This document shows, piece by piece, positions 8,352 through 18,190 of a stretch of 64,000 bases of DNA. The notes under the pieces were generated by a model that was given only the letters and a program-made list of their open reading frames with translations, was not told the DNA's origin and made no database searches. Source of the stretch: Muribaculaceae bacterium (GTDB taxonomy: Bacteria > Bacteroidota > Bacteroidia > Bacteroidales > Muribaculaceae). Location: assembly GCA_017454355.1 (NCBI GenBank), contig JAFTDD010000084.1:56318-120317 (forward strand). The letters run 5' to 3'. Numbering within the stretch: position 1 is the first letter of the stretch; each line of letters opens with the position of its first letter. A program made the position numbers and the translations under genes.

Positions 8352-10943
8352 ATGGACATAAACAACGATCGGATTATCGATATTAATATCGAGAATCAGA
8401 TGAAGTCGGACTACATCGACTATTCCATGTCGGTGATAGTTGCACGTGCCTTGCCGGACGTGCGCGACGGCTTCAAGCCGGTGCACCGCCGCGTGCTCTA
8501 CGGCATGGCAAAACTGCGCAATTTTTCCAATACACCGCACCTCAAGAGCGCGCGTATCGTGGGCGAGGTGATGGGTAAGTATCATCCCCACGGCGACTCG
8601 TCGGTCTACTTTGCCATGGTGCGACTTGCTCAAGACTGGGCAATGCGCTACCCACTGGTGGACGGCCACGGAAACTTCGGCTCGATTGACGGTGACAGCC
8701 CCGCTGCCATGCGTTACACCGAGGCTCGCCTTGCCAAGATGGGCGAAGAGATGATGAGTGACCTCGACGAGGACACCGTCGACATGGACTGGAACTTCGA
8801 CCAGACCCTCAAGGAGCCCACCGTGATGCCAACGCGCTTCCCCAACCTGCTCGTCAATGGCGGCAGTGGTATCGCCGTAGGTATGGCGACAAATATGGCG
8901 CCGCACAATCTGGGTGAGTGTATCGACGGTTGTATCGCCTTGCTTGAGAACCCTGAACTCGACGTCGACGGCCTGATGCAATACATCAAGGCTCCGGACT
9001 TCCCCACCGGTGGCATTATTTACGGCACACAGGGTGTGCGAGAGGCCTTCGAGACCGGTCGCGGACGCATCGTCATCCGCGCCAAGTGTGAGATTGAGAG
9101 CGCCGCTCAACACGACCGCATCGTGGTAACCGAAATCCCCTACAACGTCAACCGTCGTGAACTCATCCTCAAAATCGCTCAACTCGTTGAGGATAAGCGC
9201 ATCGATGGCATTTCCTACGTCAACGACGAGAGTGACTACAAGGACGGCATGCGCATCGTTATCGATGTCAAGAAGGACTTCAATGCCAATGTGGTGCTCA
9301 ACAAGTTGTTCAAACTCACCGAGTTGCAGTCATCATTCAGCGTTAATAATGTGTGTCTTGTTAATGGTCGCCCGTGCACGGTCAACCTCAAGGAAATGTT
9401 GCAACAGTTCCTTGATCACCGTCACGAGGTGGTTATCCGCCGCACAAAGTACCGTCTGGGCAAGGCCAAAGACCGCGCCCACATCCTCGAAGGCCTCATC
9501 ATAGCCAGCGACAACATCGACGAGGTGATTGCTATCATCAAGTCAAGCAAGGACACCGAGCAGGCCATTCAACGCCTATGCGAGCGCTTTGCGCTCGACG
9601 AGGTGCAGGCTCGCGCTATTGTTGAAATGCGTCTGCGCCAACTCACCGGCCTTGAGCAAGGTAAACTCCGCGAGGAGTTGGCCGAGTTGATGAAGACAAT
9701 TGCCTATCTCGAGTCAATTCTCAATGACCCGGACGTGTGCCGTGGCGTGATTGAGGACGAACTGCGTGAGGTGAAAGAGAAGTACGGCGACGAGCGCCGC
9801 ACCCAGATTGTCTATTCGTCAAGCGAAATGAACGCCGAGGACTTCTATGCCGACGACCCGATGATTATCACCATCAGCCACTACGGCTACATCAAGCGCA
9901 CTCCGCTGAGCGAGTATCGCACACAGTCGCGCGGCGGCGTTGGAGCCAAAGGCAGCGACACTCGCGACGAGGACTTCATCGAGACCGTCTATGAGGCCAC
10001 CAACCACAATTACCTACTGTTCTTCACCGCCATGGGACGCTGCTACTGGATGCGCGTGTTTGAGATACCGGAGGGCACTAAGAACAGCAAAGGCCGAGCA
10101 ATCCAAAACCTGCTCAACATTGATGCCGATAACCGCATCCTTGCCATCGTGCGAGCCACTCGATTGACTGACCCCGCCTATAATGGCAGCCATTATATCA
10201 TGTTCGCGACCAAGAACGGCACCGTCAAGCGCACGAGCCTGGCGGCTTACTCTCGTCCGCGGGCCATGGGTATCAATGCCATTAACATTCTTGACGATGA
10301 CCGCCTGGTGGGGGCGGTTCTCACCGAGGGCGACAGCGAGATTTTGCTGGCTAACCGCAACGGCCGCGCCGTGCGCTTCAACGAGACCGACGTGCGCGTG
10401 ATGGGCCGCACCGCGACCGGTGTGCGTGGCATGCAACTTGACGCCGACGGCGAGGATGAGGTGGTCGCGATGATCTGCATGCGCCGCAACGCCAATGACG
10501 ACGTGCTTGTCGTGAGCGAGCAAGGCATGGGCAAGCGTAGCAAACTCGACGACTACCGCGTCACTCAACGTGGCGCGAAGGGCGTCAAGACCCTCCAAAT
10601 CACGCCCAAGACGGGTAAGGTGATTGCCATCAAGAACGTGAACGACGGCAACGACCTGGTAATCATCAACAAGAGCGGCATCATGATTCGCATGAAGGTG
10701 AGTTCGCTGCGCGTGATTGGCCGCGCCACGCAGGGTGTGCGCCTGATTAACCTTGAGAAGAAGAACGACGTTATCGCCTCAGTCTGCAAGGTCGACACCG
10801 AGCCGGAAGCCACCGATGAGCCCGAAGCATTCAACGCCGAGCCGACTCAAGCCACGCAGACGGCACTCGACTTTGACGACAACAACCTTAACGTTGACGA
10901 CGCTGACCTCGGTGAAGAGAACAACGAGAACGACGAGATTTAA
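8352..10943 (+). CDS. gyrA: DNA gyrase subunit A
   Basis: Type II topoisomerase subunit (863 aa) that cleaves and rejoins DNA to introduce negative supercoils, working with GyrB. The N-terminus (SMSVIVARALPDVRDG) and the active-site Tyr122 in AMRYTEARL are intact. The C-terminal beta-pinwheel carries a GyrA-box-like QRGAKG, which favours GyrA over ParC. The quinolone region reads HPHGDSSVYFAM. Numbering matches E. coli, giving Ser83 and Phe87 where E. coli has Asp87. The tail after about residue 815 is highly acidic. The following TPR genes may be read from the same promoter, as no terminator is seen at 10944-11017. Confidence 0.97.
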   Translation: MDINNDRIIDINIENQMKSDYIDYSMSVIVARALPDVRDGFKPVHRRVLYGMAKLRNFSNTPHLKSARIVGEVMGKYHPHGDSSVYFAMVRLAQDWAMRYPLVDGHGNFGSIDGDSPAAMRYTEARLAKMGEEMMSDLDEDTVDMDWNFDQTLKEPTVMPTRFPNLLVNGGSGIAVGMATNMAPHNLGECIDGCIALLENPELDVDGLMQYIKAPDFPTGGIIYGTQGVREAFETGRGRIVIRAKCEIESAAQHDRIVVTEIPYNVNRRELILKIAQLVEDKRIDGISYVNDESDYKDGMRIVIDVKKDFNANVVLNKLFKLTELQSSFSVNNVCLVNGRPCTVNLKEMLQQFLDHRHEVVIRRTKYRLGKAKDRAHILEGLIIASDNIDEVIAIIKSSKDTEQAIQRLCERFALDEVQARAIVEMRLRQLTGLEQGKLREELAELMKTIAYLESILNDPDVCRGVIEDELREVKEKYGDERRTQIVYSSSEMNAEDFYADDPMIITISHYGYIKRTPLSEYRTQSRGGVGAKGSDTRDEDFIETVYEATNHNYLLFFTAMGRCYWMRVFEIPEGTKNSKGRAIQNLLNIDADNRILAIVRATRLTDPAYNGSHYIMFATKNGTVKRTSLAAYSRPRAMGINAINILDDDRLVGAVLTEGDSEILLANRNGRAVRFNETDVRVMGRTATGVRGMQLDADGEDEVVAMICMRRNANDDVLVVSEQGMGKRSKLDDYRVTQRGAKGVKTLQITPKTGKVIAIKNVNDGNDLVIINKSGIMIRMKVSSLRVIGRATQGVRLINLEKKNDVIASVCKVDTEPEATDEPEAFNAEPTQATQTALDFDDNNLNVDDADLGEENNENDEI

Positions 10944-11017
10944 CTTTCGTCGTCTCGCGCAGTCTAACACGACAGAACAAACAATCAACCATAATCTAAA
11001 AACAAACTCTATCGAAA

Positions 11018-12190
11018 ATGAAAAAGATTATCCTCATGCTTGCCTGCGCATCACTGATGGCGACAAGCGCCACGGCACAAGAGGCCCTGGTGAAGGACGC
11101 CTCCAAGGCTTTCGGCGGCAACGTTGAGGCCAAAGCGGCCGCTCTCGAGAAACTCACTCCGGCGCTGACTAACCCCGAGACGGCTAAAGACGCCAACACC
11201 TGGCTCACCGGCGGCAAACTCGCTCTGGGCATCGTTGATGAGTACACCAAACTCAAGGTGATGGGTCAGGCTGTTGACAACGATGCGCTTGCCACGGCAC
11301 TCGATTGTGGCTATACCATGCTTGCCACGGCATTGCCCCTCGACACAGTGCCCGAGATTGACAAGAAGACCGGCCAACCCAAGTTGGACAAGAACGGCAA
11401 CGTGAAGGTGAAAACCAAGCACAGCAAGGAGATTCTATCGCTGCTGGGTGGACACGTGGGCGACCTGGCCCAGATGGGAGACATCTTCTTGGGCGAGAAC
11501 CAGTATGCCAAAGCGGCAGAGGCTTACAGCAACTACATCGGCTTTGTGCAGTCACCTCTGGCGACCATTGCAGGCGCTCCTGTGCCGGCCGATACCGTGC
11601 TGGGCAACTATAACTTCCTGGCCGGTTACTGCACCTACTTTTCCGATGTTGAGGAGAAAGACTACCTCACGGCCTTCAACTACTTCAAGAAGGCTCTTAG
11701 CCTGGGCTACACCGGCAACCAGTGCAAGGAGTTCCGCGACGCGGCTTTCCTGAGCAATGTTCAGAATATGATGACCCACGAGAACCAAAAGGACAATATC
11801 ATCCCGTTTATCGACAGTGCGATTGCAACGGACCCGCAGTCGCCCAACTTCTACGACATCAAGGGGCAGGTGCTGCTCGGTGAGGAGAAAGTCGCAGAGG
11901 CAAAGGCATTATTCAAGACGGCAATGGAGAAAGACCCGAACTATGGTGATTCCTACCTTAACTATGCGCGCGCGCTCTATGAGGAGGCGAACGCTTACAT
12001 CGCCGCCAACAGCCAAATGACCGACGTGCAACTCAAGCCCACCCTTATCCCCATCTACGAGGAGGCCATGCCCTATCTGCAACGCGCCATCCAACTCGAC
12101 AAGAGCGAGAACAAGACCCTGCAGACGCAGGCCAATAGCCTTATCGAGGACATCAACTACAAGTTCGAACTCCTCGGCCACAAGAAGTAA
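11018..12190 (+). CDS. secreted tetratricopeptide-repeat protein
   Basis: 390-aa protein with a clean Sec signal (MKKIILMLACASLMATSATA then QEA). The rest is helical with TPR-like units, for example GENQYAKAAEAYSNYIGF and AKALFKTAMEKDPNYGDSYLNYA. It is probably a periplasmic or envelope scaffold. The gene at 12345 is a paralogue: both share an N-terminal block of the type VKKA(V)..L..LKPALTxxxTA and a NxKTGQPxFKTKHSKE-like segment. This indicates tandem duplication followed by divergence. Function unknown. Confidence 0.9.
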   Translation: MKKIILMLACASLMATSATAQEALVKDASKAFGGNVEAKAAALEKLTPALTNPETAKDANTWLTGGKLALGIVDEYTKLKVMGQAVDNDALATALDCGYTMLATALPLDTVPEIDKKTGQPKLDKNGNVKVKTKHSKEILSLLGGHVGDLAQMGDIFLGENQYAKAAEAYSNYIGFVQSPLATIAGAPVPADTVLGNYNFLAGYCTYFSDVEEKDYLTAFNYFKKALSLGYTGNQCKEFRDAAFLSNVQNMMTHENQKDNIIPFIDSAIATDPQSPNFYDIKGQVLLGEEKVAEAKALFKTAMEKDPNYGDSYLNYARALYEEANAYIAANSQMTDVQLKPTLIPIYEEAMPYLQRAIQLDKSENKTLQTQANSLIEDINYKFELLGHKK

Positions 12191-12203
12191 CTAAGATAAT
12201 TCT

Positions 12204-12320
12204 CAATTCACAATTTTCTCACGTAAGATCCCGTAAAAAATTATCGTATAATCCGTAAAAATATTTTTACGAGTTTTACGTGAACTTTTACGTCGTTTTA
12301 CGTGAGAGAATTGTGAATTG
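12204..12320. repeat. nested palindrome (ACGTAAAA/TTTTACGT type)
   Basis: CAATTCACAATTTTCTCACGT (12204-12224 region) is the near-complement of ACGTGAGAGAATTGTGAATTG (12300-12320). The inner part repeats CGTAAAA against TTTTACG. It sits between the two TPR paralogues and belongs to the same family as the elements at 18191, 50328 and 53291. Confidence 0.75.
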
Positions 12321-12344
12321 TGATTTTTGAATTGTGTTTTTTTG

Positions 12345-13535
12345 ATGAAGAGGGTTGTTGTGTGTTGTGTCGCGGCCGTTGTGGCCGTTGCTGCTCTTGG
12401 GCAGAAGGCCGTTGTGAACGATGTCAAGAAGGCTGTCAATCAATTGAAAACATCTGCCACAGACTATACCAATGCTATTAATAAACTCAAGCCGGCATTA
12501 ACTCACGAGCAAACTGCCGACCGCAGCGAGACGTGGCTCATCAATGCCAAAATCCACATCGGTCTACACGACAGGTTGGGAGATGCCGCGCGAGTGGGCA
12601 AGAAAGTGGACGTGGCCAAAATGGAACACGCCCTTGTTGACGCTTACTCCAGCCTTGACCACTGCATGAGTATCGACACCACATGGCTCAAAGATGACAA
12701 CGGCCTTCCTATACTCAACAAAAAGACAGGACAACCACGATTTAAGACCAAACATAGCCGTGAGGCCACCCGGCTCATTAACGAATACTTGCCGCAAATC
12801 TACACCGCCGGCAATCGACTCTTCAACCTCGGCGACTGGCAAGGTGCTTACGATGCCTGGCAACACTACTGCCGCCATACTGTGGCTTCCGACACCATAG
12901 TGCCCTCCATACGATATTATCAGGCCATCTCACTATGGCACCAACAAGACTACAAAGCGGCGTCAGCATTATTTGCCGCTGCGAGGCAGGCCGGATATAA
13001 AAAGGCCGACGCGTATGACTACGCCCTATCGTGTCTCGAGGCAATCGGCGACACCGTCGCCATCGTCAATCTCGCCCACGAAGCGTTCGCTGCCTTGGGA
13101 ACAACGCGCCCGCGCTACTTGCGCATCATCATCAACGACTGCATCGCAACCGGCAAATTTGAAGATGCCAACAGACTGCTCGACACCGCCATCGCTAACG
13201 ACAGCACCAACGCCGAACTGCTCAACTCCAAAGGTTTTATCATCGAGCGACAGCACGATATTAATGCCGCGCTACCCTACTATCAACGCGCCCTCGCTTG
13301 CGCTCCCGATAACCACATCGCCCAATTAAATATGGGTCGCTATTACTACAATCAAGCCGTCCAACAACGATTCCACAACACGCAAGCCAGTCTCGACCTC
13401 TACCGCCAAGCGATGCCGCTGCTCGAGAACGCCTACGAGCAAAACCGCAACAGCCGCAGCGTTCGCGAAGCGCTGCGCGACATCTACTACCGCCTCGGCC
13501 TCGCCGACCGCCTAACCGCCATCGAACAACATTAA
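12345..13535 (+). CDS. secreted tetratricopeptide-repeat protein (paralogue)
   Basis: 396 aa from the ATG at 12345. An upstream in-frame ATG at 12327 would add six residues in front of the signal peptide and is less likely. The signal is MKRVVVCCVAAVVAVAALG, then QKA. The body is helical and TPR-like (FEDANRLLDTAIANDSTNAELLNSKG region). It is a paralogue of the protein at 11018 and is separated from it by a palindromic repeat. No enzymatic motif is seen. Likely a periplasmic scaffold; function unknown. Confidence 0.88.
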   Translation: MKRVVVCCVAAVVAVAALGQKAVVNDVKKAVNQLKTSATDYTNAINKLKPALTHEQTADRSETWLINAKIHIGLHDRLGDAARVGKKVDVAKMEHALVDAYSSLDHCMSIDTTWLKDDNGLPILNKKTGQPRFKTKHSREATRLINEYLPQIYTAGNRLFNLGDWQGAYDAWQHYCRHTVASDTIVPSIRYYQAISLWHQQDYKAASALFAAARQAGYKKADAYDYALSCLEAIGDTVAIVNLAHEAFAALGTTRPRYLRIIINDCIATGKFEDANRLLDTAIANDSTNAELLNSKGFIIERQHDINAALPYYQRALACAPDNHIAQLNMGRYYYNQAVQQRFHNTQASLDLYRQAMPLLENAYEQNRNSRSVREALRDIYYRLGLADRLTAIEQH

Positions 13536-13673
13536 CAATATTCCCACGCCAATAAGGAGACGAGAGTTTATGAATATTGTCGTTTCAATTACATGGTTTT
13601 AATAAACCTGCATAATATTCACCAATTATATAAATAATTGTTGAGATATTGGGGTGGTAATCATTTTTTTGCG

Positions 13674-13681
13674 TATTTTTG
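13674..13681 (+). promoter_or_regulatory. possible -7 box for the LRR protein gene
   Basis: TATTTTTG matches TAnnTTTG 32 bp before the ATG at 13714. The -33 element is weak (TTG 22 bp upstream). Confidence 0.45.
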
Positions 13682-13713
13682 TGAATTGAAATAACAATTG
13701 GAAATTTTCTATA

Positions 13714-15477
13714 ATGAGACAAAATCCGTTTTTAACACTGCGATGCGCTTTTATTGTTGCGCTTGCATTAATGTTCGCTTTTGTGGCGATGGCCGACAGT
13801 CGACGGTCACGCACGCGTTTCCGTACAAGTGGATATGACGTGGTCGATATGCGAATGCATCGCGCCGGCGAACTTGAAGAGGCAATTGATGACGTGGAGT
13901 TCAAAAGCGTGCGCGTGCTAATTCTCAGCGGACCGATCAACGGCAAGGACTTGGCGTTCATTAAGAAGATCGCTCAACGCTCCAGCGTCTATGATTTCGA
14001 CAACCGCAAAGTGGACAACTATCTCGATTTAGACCTTGGTGGCGCATACATCGAGAGCGGCGGTGGTGGGTTCTTCTCGTCCTCGCGAACAAGCCGCGAC
14101 GAACTGCCATCGAGTTGCTTTTCCGGTTGCGGCAATCTGCGCACGGTGATTCTGCCGGAGCGCACCAGTGAAATTGGCAACTACGCTTTCTCGAGTTGTT
14201 ATAACCTCGAGGAGGTGGTAATGGGCCGACGCGTGGTGCGCATCGGCGATAACGCTTTCTACGGCTGCTCCCACCTGAAGTATCTTGATATGAGCGACTA
14301 TGTGGAGGAACTTGGCGCCAGTTGTTTTGAGGACTGCTCAAGGCTCACTGCTGTCTATTTGCCGCAAGGGCTGCGCTCTATTGGCGACAAATGCTTCAAA
14401 AACGTGCCGATTACACGATTAGAGATGCCCACATCGCTCACCTACCTTGGCACTAATGCCCTGTCCGGCACCAAACTTGTTGAACTTTATATCCCCGCCG
14501 ACACCGAGATTGGTAACGACAATCCCGGCGATATCAGCACACTACGGGCTTATGTGGTGGAACGTGGCAACAGACGTTATATGTCAGACGCCGGCCTGCT
14601 TTATAATGCCGACGGAACCTTGCTCATCTCCTGCCCGGAAGGCATTTCGGGTCAGGTGAATATACCGAATGGAGTGGAAGCCATCGGACAATATGCTTTC
14701 TACAACTGCTCGCGTATATCCTATATCGCACTGCCTGCCTCTATAACTCGCATTGGCAGTTATGCCTTTGCTAACTCGGGTGTTACCGCCTTTGAGTTGC
14801 CGGAAAACGTAACCGTGTTGCCGGCTCATGCGCTGGAAGAGTGTGATGGCCTGCGCAGCGTCACTTTGCATGATGGAGTGACCACCATCGGCAGTTATGC
14901 TCTGGCCAACTGCCACAACCTGCCATCTATCGAGTTGCCCGCGAGCCTCTCAAGCATCAATGAGCATGCCTTCTATCGCTGCTACGCCCTGCGAGCCATC
15001 GACATTCCGGAGGGCATCACCGAACTGCCGCAAAGTGCTTTCCAAGACTGCACAGCGATGACTGATATTACATTAAGTGACCACCTAACGACACTTGGCA
15101 AGGAAGCGCTACGCAACTGCAAGAGCCTCCAATCCGTTCAGTTGCCGGCATCGCTACGCAGCATCGGAATTGAGGTCTTTCGCGACTGCAAAGTTCTCCA
15201 AAGCATAGACATTCCCGAGGGTGTGACCTCGATTGGGACAAACGCCTTCCGCAGCACAGCGTTAACAGAACTCATCCTGCCCTCTACTGTTACCAACATC
15301 GGCAAGAAAATCACCGAGAAGTGCAAACTGCAGCGCATAGTGTGCCACGCAATCACACCACCAGTACTCGAGAAGGAGAATGACAGCAAAGTGCCACTTT
15401 TTGTCCCGGCCGAGTCAATTACGGCCTACAAGAACGCCAAGCAATGGAAAAACTTTAAGCAAATCAACCCGATTTAA
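13714..15477 (+). CDS. BspA-type leucine-rich-repeat surface protein
   Basis: 587 aa with a Sec signal (MRQNPFLTLRCAFIVALALMF...). From about residue 125 it carries at least ten LRR_5 units of about 23 residues. These show the pattern I(G)xYAFxxCxxLxxVxLPxxVxxIG, for example IGQYAFYNCSRISYIALP and IGSYALANCHNLPSIELP. Such TpLRR/BspA proteins are secreted or surface adhesins in oral and gut Bacteroidales. No C-terminal T9SS sorting domain is evident. It is followed by a terminator and is therefore monocistronic. Confidence 0.93.
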   Translation: MRQNPFLTLRCAFIVALALMFAFVAMADSRRSRTRFRTSGYDVVDMRMHRAGELEEAIDDVEFKSVRVLILSGPINGKDLAFIKKIAQRSSVYDFDNRKVDNYLDLDLGGAYIESGGGGFFSSSRTSRDELPSSCFSGCGNLRTVILPERTSEIGNYAFSSCYNLEEVVMGRRVVRIGDNAFYGCSHLKYLDMSDYVEELGASCFEDCSRLTAVYLPQGLRSIGDKCFKNVPITRLEMPTSLTYLGTNALSGTKLVELYIPADTEIGNDNPGDISTLRAYVVERGNRRYMSDAGLLYNADGTLLISCPEGISGQVNIPNGVEAIGQYAFYNCSRISYIALPASITRIGSYAFANSGVTAFELPENVTVLPAHALEECDGLRSVTLHDGVTTIGSYALANCHNLPSIELPASLSSINEHAFYRCYALRAIDIPEGITELPQSAFQDCTAMTDITLSDHLTTLGKEALRNCKSLQSVQLPASLRSIGIEVFRDCKVLQSIDIPEGVTSIGTNAFRSTALTELILPSTVTNIGKKITEKCKLQRIVCHAITPPVLEKENDSKVPLFVPAESITAYKNAKQWKNFKQINPI

Positions 15478-15490
15478 GATTTAAAACAAT

Positions 15491-15561
15491 GCACGGGTCA
15501 CTCATAGTCGCTTTTATAGTATGGGTACACGAAGGGCTATGGTTCTGGCCCGTGCTTTTTT
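15491..15561 (+). terminator. terminator after the LRR gene
   Basis: GCACGGGTC (15491-15499) pairs with GGCCCGTGC (15547-15555) and is followed by TTTTTT. The long loop contains a second weak hairpin (CATAG/CTATG). Confidence 0.75.
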
Positions 15562-15566
15562 GTATT

Positions 15567-15596
15567 TTGTTATTTGACGAGAATTTACTAAATTTG
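15567..15596 (+). promoter_or_regulatory. promoter of the LysM/barrel gene pair
   Basis: TTG at 15567-15569, 19 bp, TAAATTTG at 15589-15596. It is followed by a CTAACGA tandem repeat that runs to the ATG at 15649. Confidence 0.7.
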
Positions 15597-15613
15597 CAAT
15601 TTGAAAACAACCT

Positions 15614-15645
15614 AATGACTAACGACTAACGACTAACAACTAATA
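15614..15645. repeat. CTAACGA tandem repeat before the LysM gene
   Basis: Three to four copies of an 8-bp CTAACGA(C/A) unit lie directly before the ATG at 15649. Confidence 0.7.
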
Positions 15646-15648
15646 ATA

Positions 15649-17463
15649 ATGTTGAATATCAAGAGATTGGCGGCTGCTGTGATAATTATCTTGGTCTGCA
15701 CGTCAACAATTGTGGCCGCGACTGTCGTCACTATTTGTGGCGAGCAGTTCACTTGTTATCATGCTACCGAGAAGTCGTCACTGCATCGTGTGGCACGCGC
15801 CTTGGGGGTGTCGCCGGAAACCGTGTTGACATATAACCCTTGGGCTACCGATGGCGTGACTAAAGGGCAAGCCGTCTTCATCCCTGCCGACAAGGCATCA
15901 ATGACGCCTACCGAGGCCACAAGTTACTATGCCCGTGGAACAATGGCAAAATATACTTTGGGCACTGACGAAAATATTTATACCGTGGCGCAGCGATTTG
16001 ACGCATCGGTTGAGGCCCTAATTGCCGCCAACCCCACAATAGCCCCTGAATGTTACGTCGCCGCGACTACTGTCCAAGTGCCATGCGGCACATCCACGCC
16101 ATTGACTATTGAACGCAAGTTGGTGACCTTCACACGTTACAAACTGCAAAATGGCGACTCATATTATATGCTAGCCAAAAAGAATGGTCTTAGCGAGAAC
16201 GACCTTCTGGCAGCCAATCCGGGTACTGAGCAGTTGAAGAAAGGCAAGTATTTTATCATTCCCGTAGTCACCACATCGAGCGTCACGGCCACGCCGGCGG
16301 CCCTCAGCGTCTATGAACTTCGCAACTACTACGGACGTCGCCTTGACGACCTCTATGAGGCCGCTCACCCTAAAACGCGCGCTAAAAGCGATGGCGCCAA
16401 CATCGCCATCGTGCTACCGTTCCAACTGCACAAGCCACAACCGCCACGTCAGGCGTTGCTTTATACTGATTTTTACAAAGGTTTTCTCATTGCACTCGAT
16501 AGCATCCAACGTCGCGGCGAGAAACCACGCGTCAACCTAACGGTGCTCGACACGGAACACAACCTCAATGTTACCGACAGCCTTTTGGCCAGCGGCACTC
16601 TCGATAATATGGATGTAATCGTCGCACCACTCGAGCCAAAGCAATTGGAGAGAATTATCAACTTTGGCAATAGCCACGACATCGCAGTGCTTAATTGTTT
16701 CGCCACAAAGAATGACAATCACCTCAATAACTCCAATGTTTTCCAAGCAAACGTGCCAATGGCAGCCATGACAGCATCTGTGGCCGCATGGGTCAAGGAA
16801 ACTACGCCCGACATCTCAGTGATTTATGTCACCGAGGGTGGCGTTGAGGACGCCGAGGCCTTCAATATGCTACGCAACAAATTTGACGACTTGAACATTT
16901 ACAACGTCTCGGTGCCCATCGGCTCCGGCGAGTTGTCGTTTGACAATTTGTCGTTGGAGATGCTACCCGGCTCGCAGTATCTCGTTGTGCCGTCCAACGG
17001 CAGCAAGTCGCTGCTGAAGCGTATTCTGCCGGCGCTCTCCAAGGCCAAGAAGGAACGCTTTGACTGTGAGATAAAGTTACTGGGTTATCCTGAATATGTC
17101 ACCTACCTCAAAGATTATCAAGAAGATCTGCAGGACGTTGACACATTTATGTTCTCCAGATTCTTCAACTCCAATGGCTACCGCACTCGCGACATTGAGT
17201 TCTATTATAATAAATGGTTCAAGGGGCAAATGCTCGCCTCTTATCCCAATATGGTGCTATACGGTTTCGACACGGCCATGTATCTCGTGCAAGCGCTGTC
17301 AAGCAGTGGCACGCTTGCCGACCACACCACAATGGAGCGAGGCATTCAGACCAGTTTCCGCTTTTCTCATGCCGGCGATGACCCGGCGATGGGATATATC
17401 AACGATGCAATCTGCATCGTCCACTTCACTCCCGCCCATACTATTGAGACCATCGTCAGATGA
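15649..17463 (+). CDS. LysM and periplasmic-binding-fold protein
   Basis: 604 aa, exported (signal MLNIKRLAAAVIIILVC...). Three LysM units at about residues 33-80, 102-147 and 162-206 should bind peptidoglycan. From about 245 to the end the sequence resembles the type-1 periplasmic binding fold of branched-chain amino-acid receptors (IAIVLPFQLHK, VNLTVLDTEHN, VIVAPLEPKQ). Such PBP1-LysM fusions are common in Bacteroidota and have no known ligand. The stop overlaps the start of the PorT-like barrel gene by 4 bp (ATGA), so the pair is coupled. It could anchor or position the barrel at the cell wall. Confidence 0.88.
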   Translation: MLNIKRLAAAVIIILVCTSTIVAATVVTICGEQFTCYHATEKSSLHRVARALGVSPETVLTYNPWATDGVTKGQAVFIPADKASMTPTEATSYYARGTMAKYTLGTDENIYTVAQRFDASVEALIAANPTIAPECYVAATTVQVPCGTSTPLTIERKLVTFTRYKLQNGDSYYMLAKKNGLSENDLLAANPGTEQLKKGKYFIIPVVTTSSVTATPAALSVYELRNYYGRRLDDLYEAAHPKTRAKSDGANIAIVLPFQLHKPQPPRQALLYTDFYKGFLIALDSIQRRGEKPRVNLTVLDTEHNLNVTDSLLASGTLDNMDVIVAPLEPKQLERIINFGNSHDIAVLNCFATKNDNHLNNSNVFQANVPMAAMTASVAAWVKETTPDISVIYVTEGGVEDAEAFNMLRNKFDDLNIYNVSVPIGSGELSFDNLSLEMLPGSQYLVVPSNGSKSLLKRILPALSKAKKERFDCEIKLLGYPEYVTYLKDYQEDLQDVDTFMFSRFFNSNGYRTRDIEFYYNKWFKGQMLASYPNMVLYGFDTAMYLVQALSSSGTLADHTTMERGIQTSFRFSHAGDDPAMGYINDAICIVHFTPAHTIETIVR

Positions 17464-18155
17464 GAGCGAACACTCCCCTATTACGGTTCTTGGTTCTAAT
17501 TGTAGCATTTCTCTCGATTTCCGCTACAGCCCAAGAGCGCATCTCGCGTCGCATCTCGGTTGGCGCCCATGCCGGTATGTCATTCTCTAAGGTGCAATTC
17601 AATCCAAGTGTGCCTCAGTCAATGCTTGGAGGCATCGTTGTGGGTGCCAGGGTACGCTATGTTGAAGAGAAACACTTCGGCCTCGTCGGCGAACTGAACC
17701 TGATCCAACGCGGATGGAAAGAGAAGTTTGAGGGTTATGACTTCCAATATCAGCACCGATTCACCTACATCAACCTGCCGGTGATGACCCACATTTACTT
17801 TGGTAGCGACAGGGTCAAGGGTTTCTTCAATGCCGGACCGGAAATATCGTTTATGATTGGCGACGCCGTGAGCGCCAACTTCGACTACGCCAACGCTTTT
17901 ACGCTGGAAGGCTTTCCGTCCACAGTGCATAGCACCGACCAATACACAACCCCTATCAAAAAACGCTTTGAATACGGCATTTGCGCAGGTGCCGGCCTGG
18001 AGGTAAACGTTCATCACCGTCATTCAGTGGTGCTCGAGGGGCGCTTCACCTACGGCCTGCAGGACGTCTTCTCAAATCACAACACGGATCCTTTCAGCGG
18101 CTCATCCTCAATCGGCATCGACGTCGTCATTGGCTACTACTTCTCCCTCCGTTAA
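17460..18155 (+). CDS. PorT-like outer-membrane beta-barrel protein
   Basis: 231 aa with a signal peptide (MRANTPLLRFLVLIVAFLSISATA). Alternating beta strands and a C-terminal aromatic-rich strand (IGIDVVIGYYFSLR) mark a small 8-strand outer-membrane barrel of the porin/PorT family. P. gingivalis PorT takes part in type IX secretion, but membership of this broad family does not prove that role. It is coupled to the LysM protein by an ATGA overlap. Confidence 0.85.
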   Translation: MRANTPLLRFLVLIVAFLSISATAQERISRRISVGAHAGMSFSKVQFNPSVPQSMLGGIVVGARVRYVEEKHFGLVGELNLIQRGWKEKFEGYDFQYQHRFTYINLPVMTHIYFGSDRVKGFFNAGPEISFMIGDAVSANFDYANAFTLEGFPSTVHSTDQYTTPIKKRFEYGICAGAGLEVNVHHRHSVVLEGRFTYGLQDVFSNHNTDPFSGSSSIGIDVVIGYYFSLR

Positions 18156-18190
18156 TGCATAATTCACAATGCATAATTCATAATTTTTTA

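Noticed and set aside
8271-9182. 303-aa open frame antisense to the gyrA start
   Set aside because: It covers the gyrA promoter and N-terminal conserved region on the opposite strand; no domain is recognisable.
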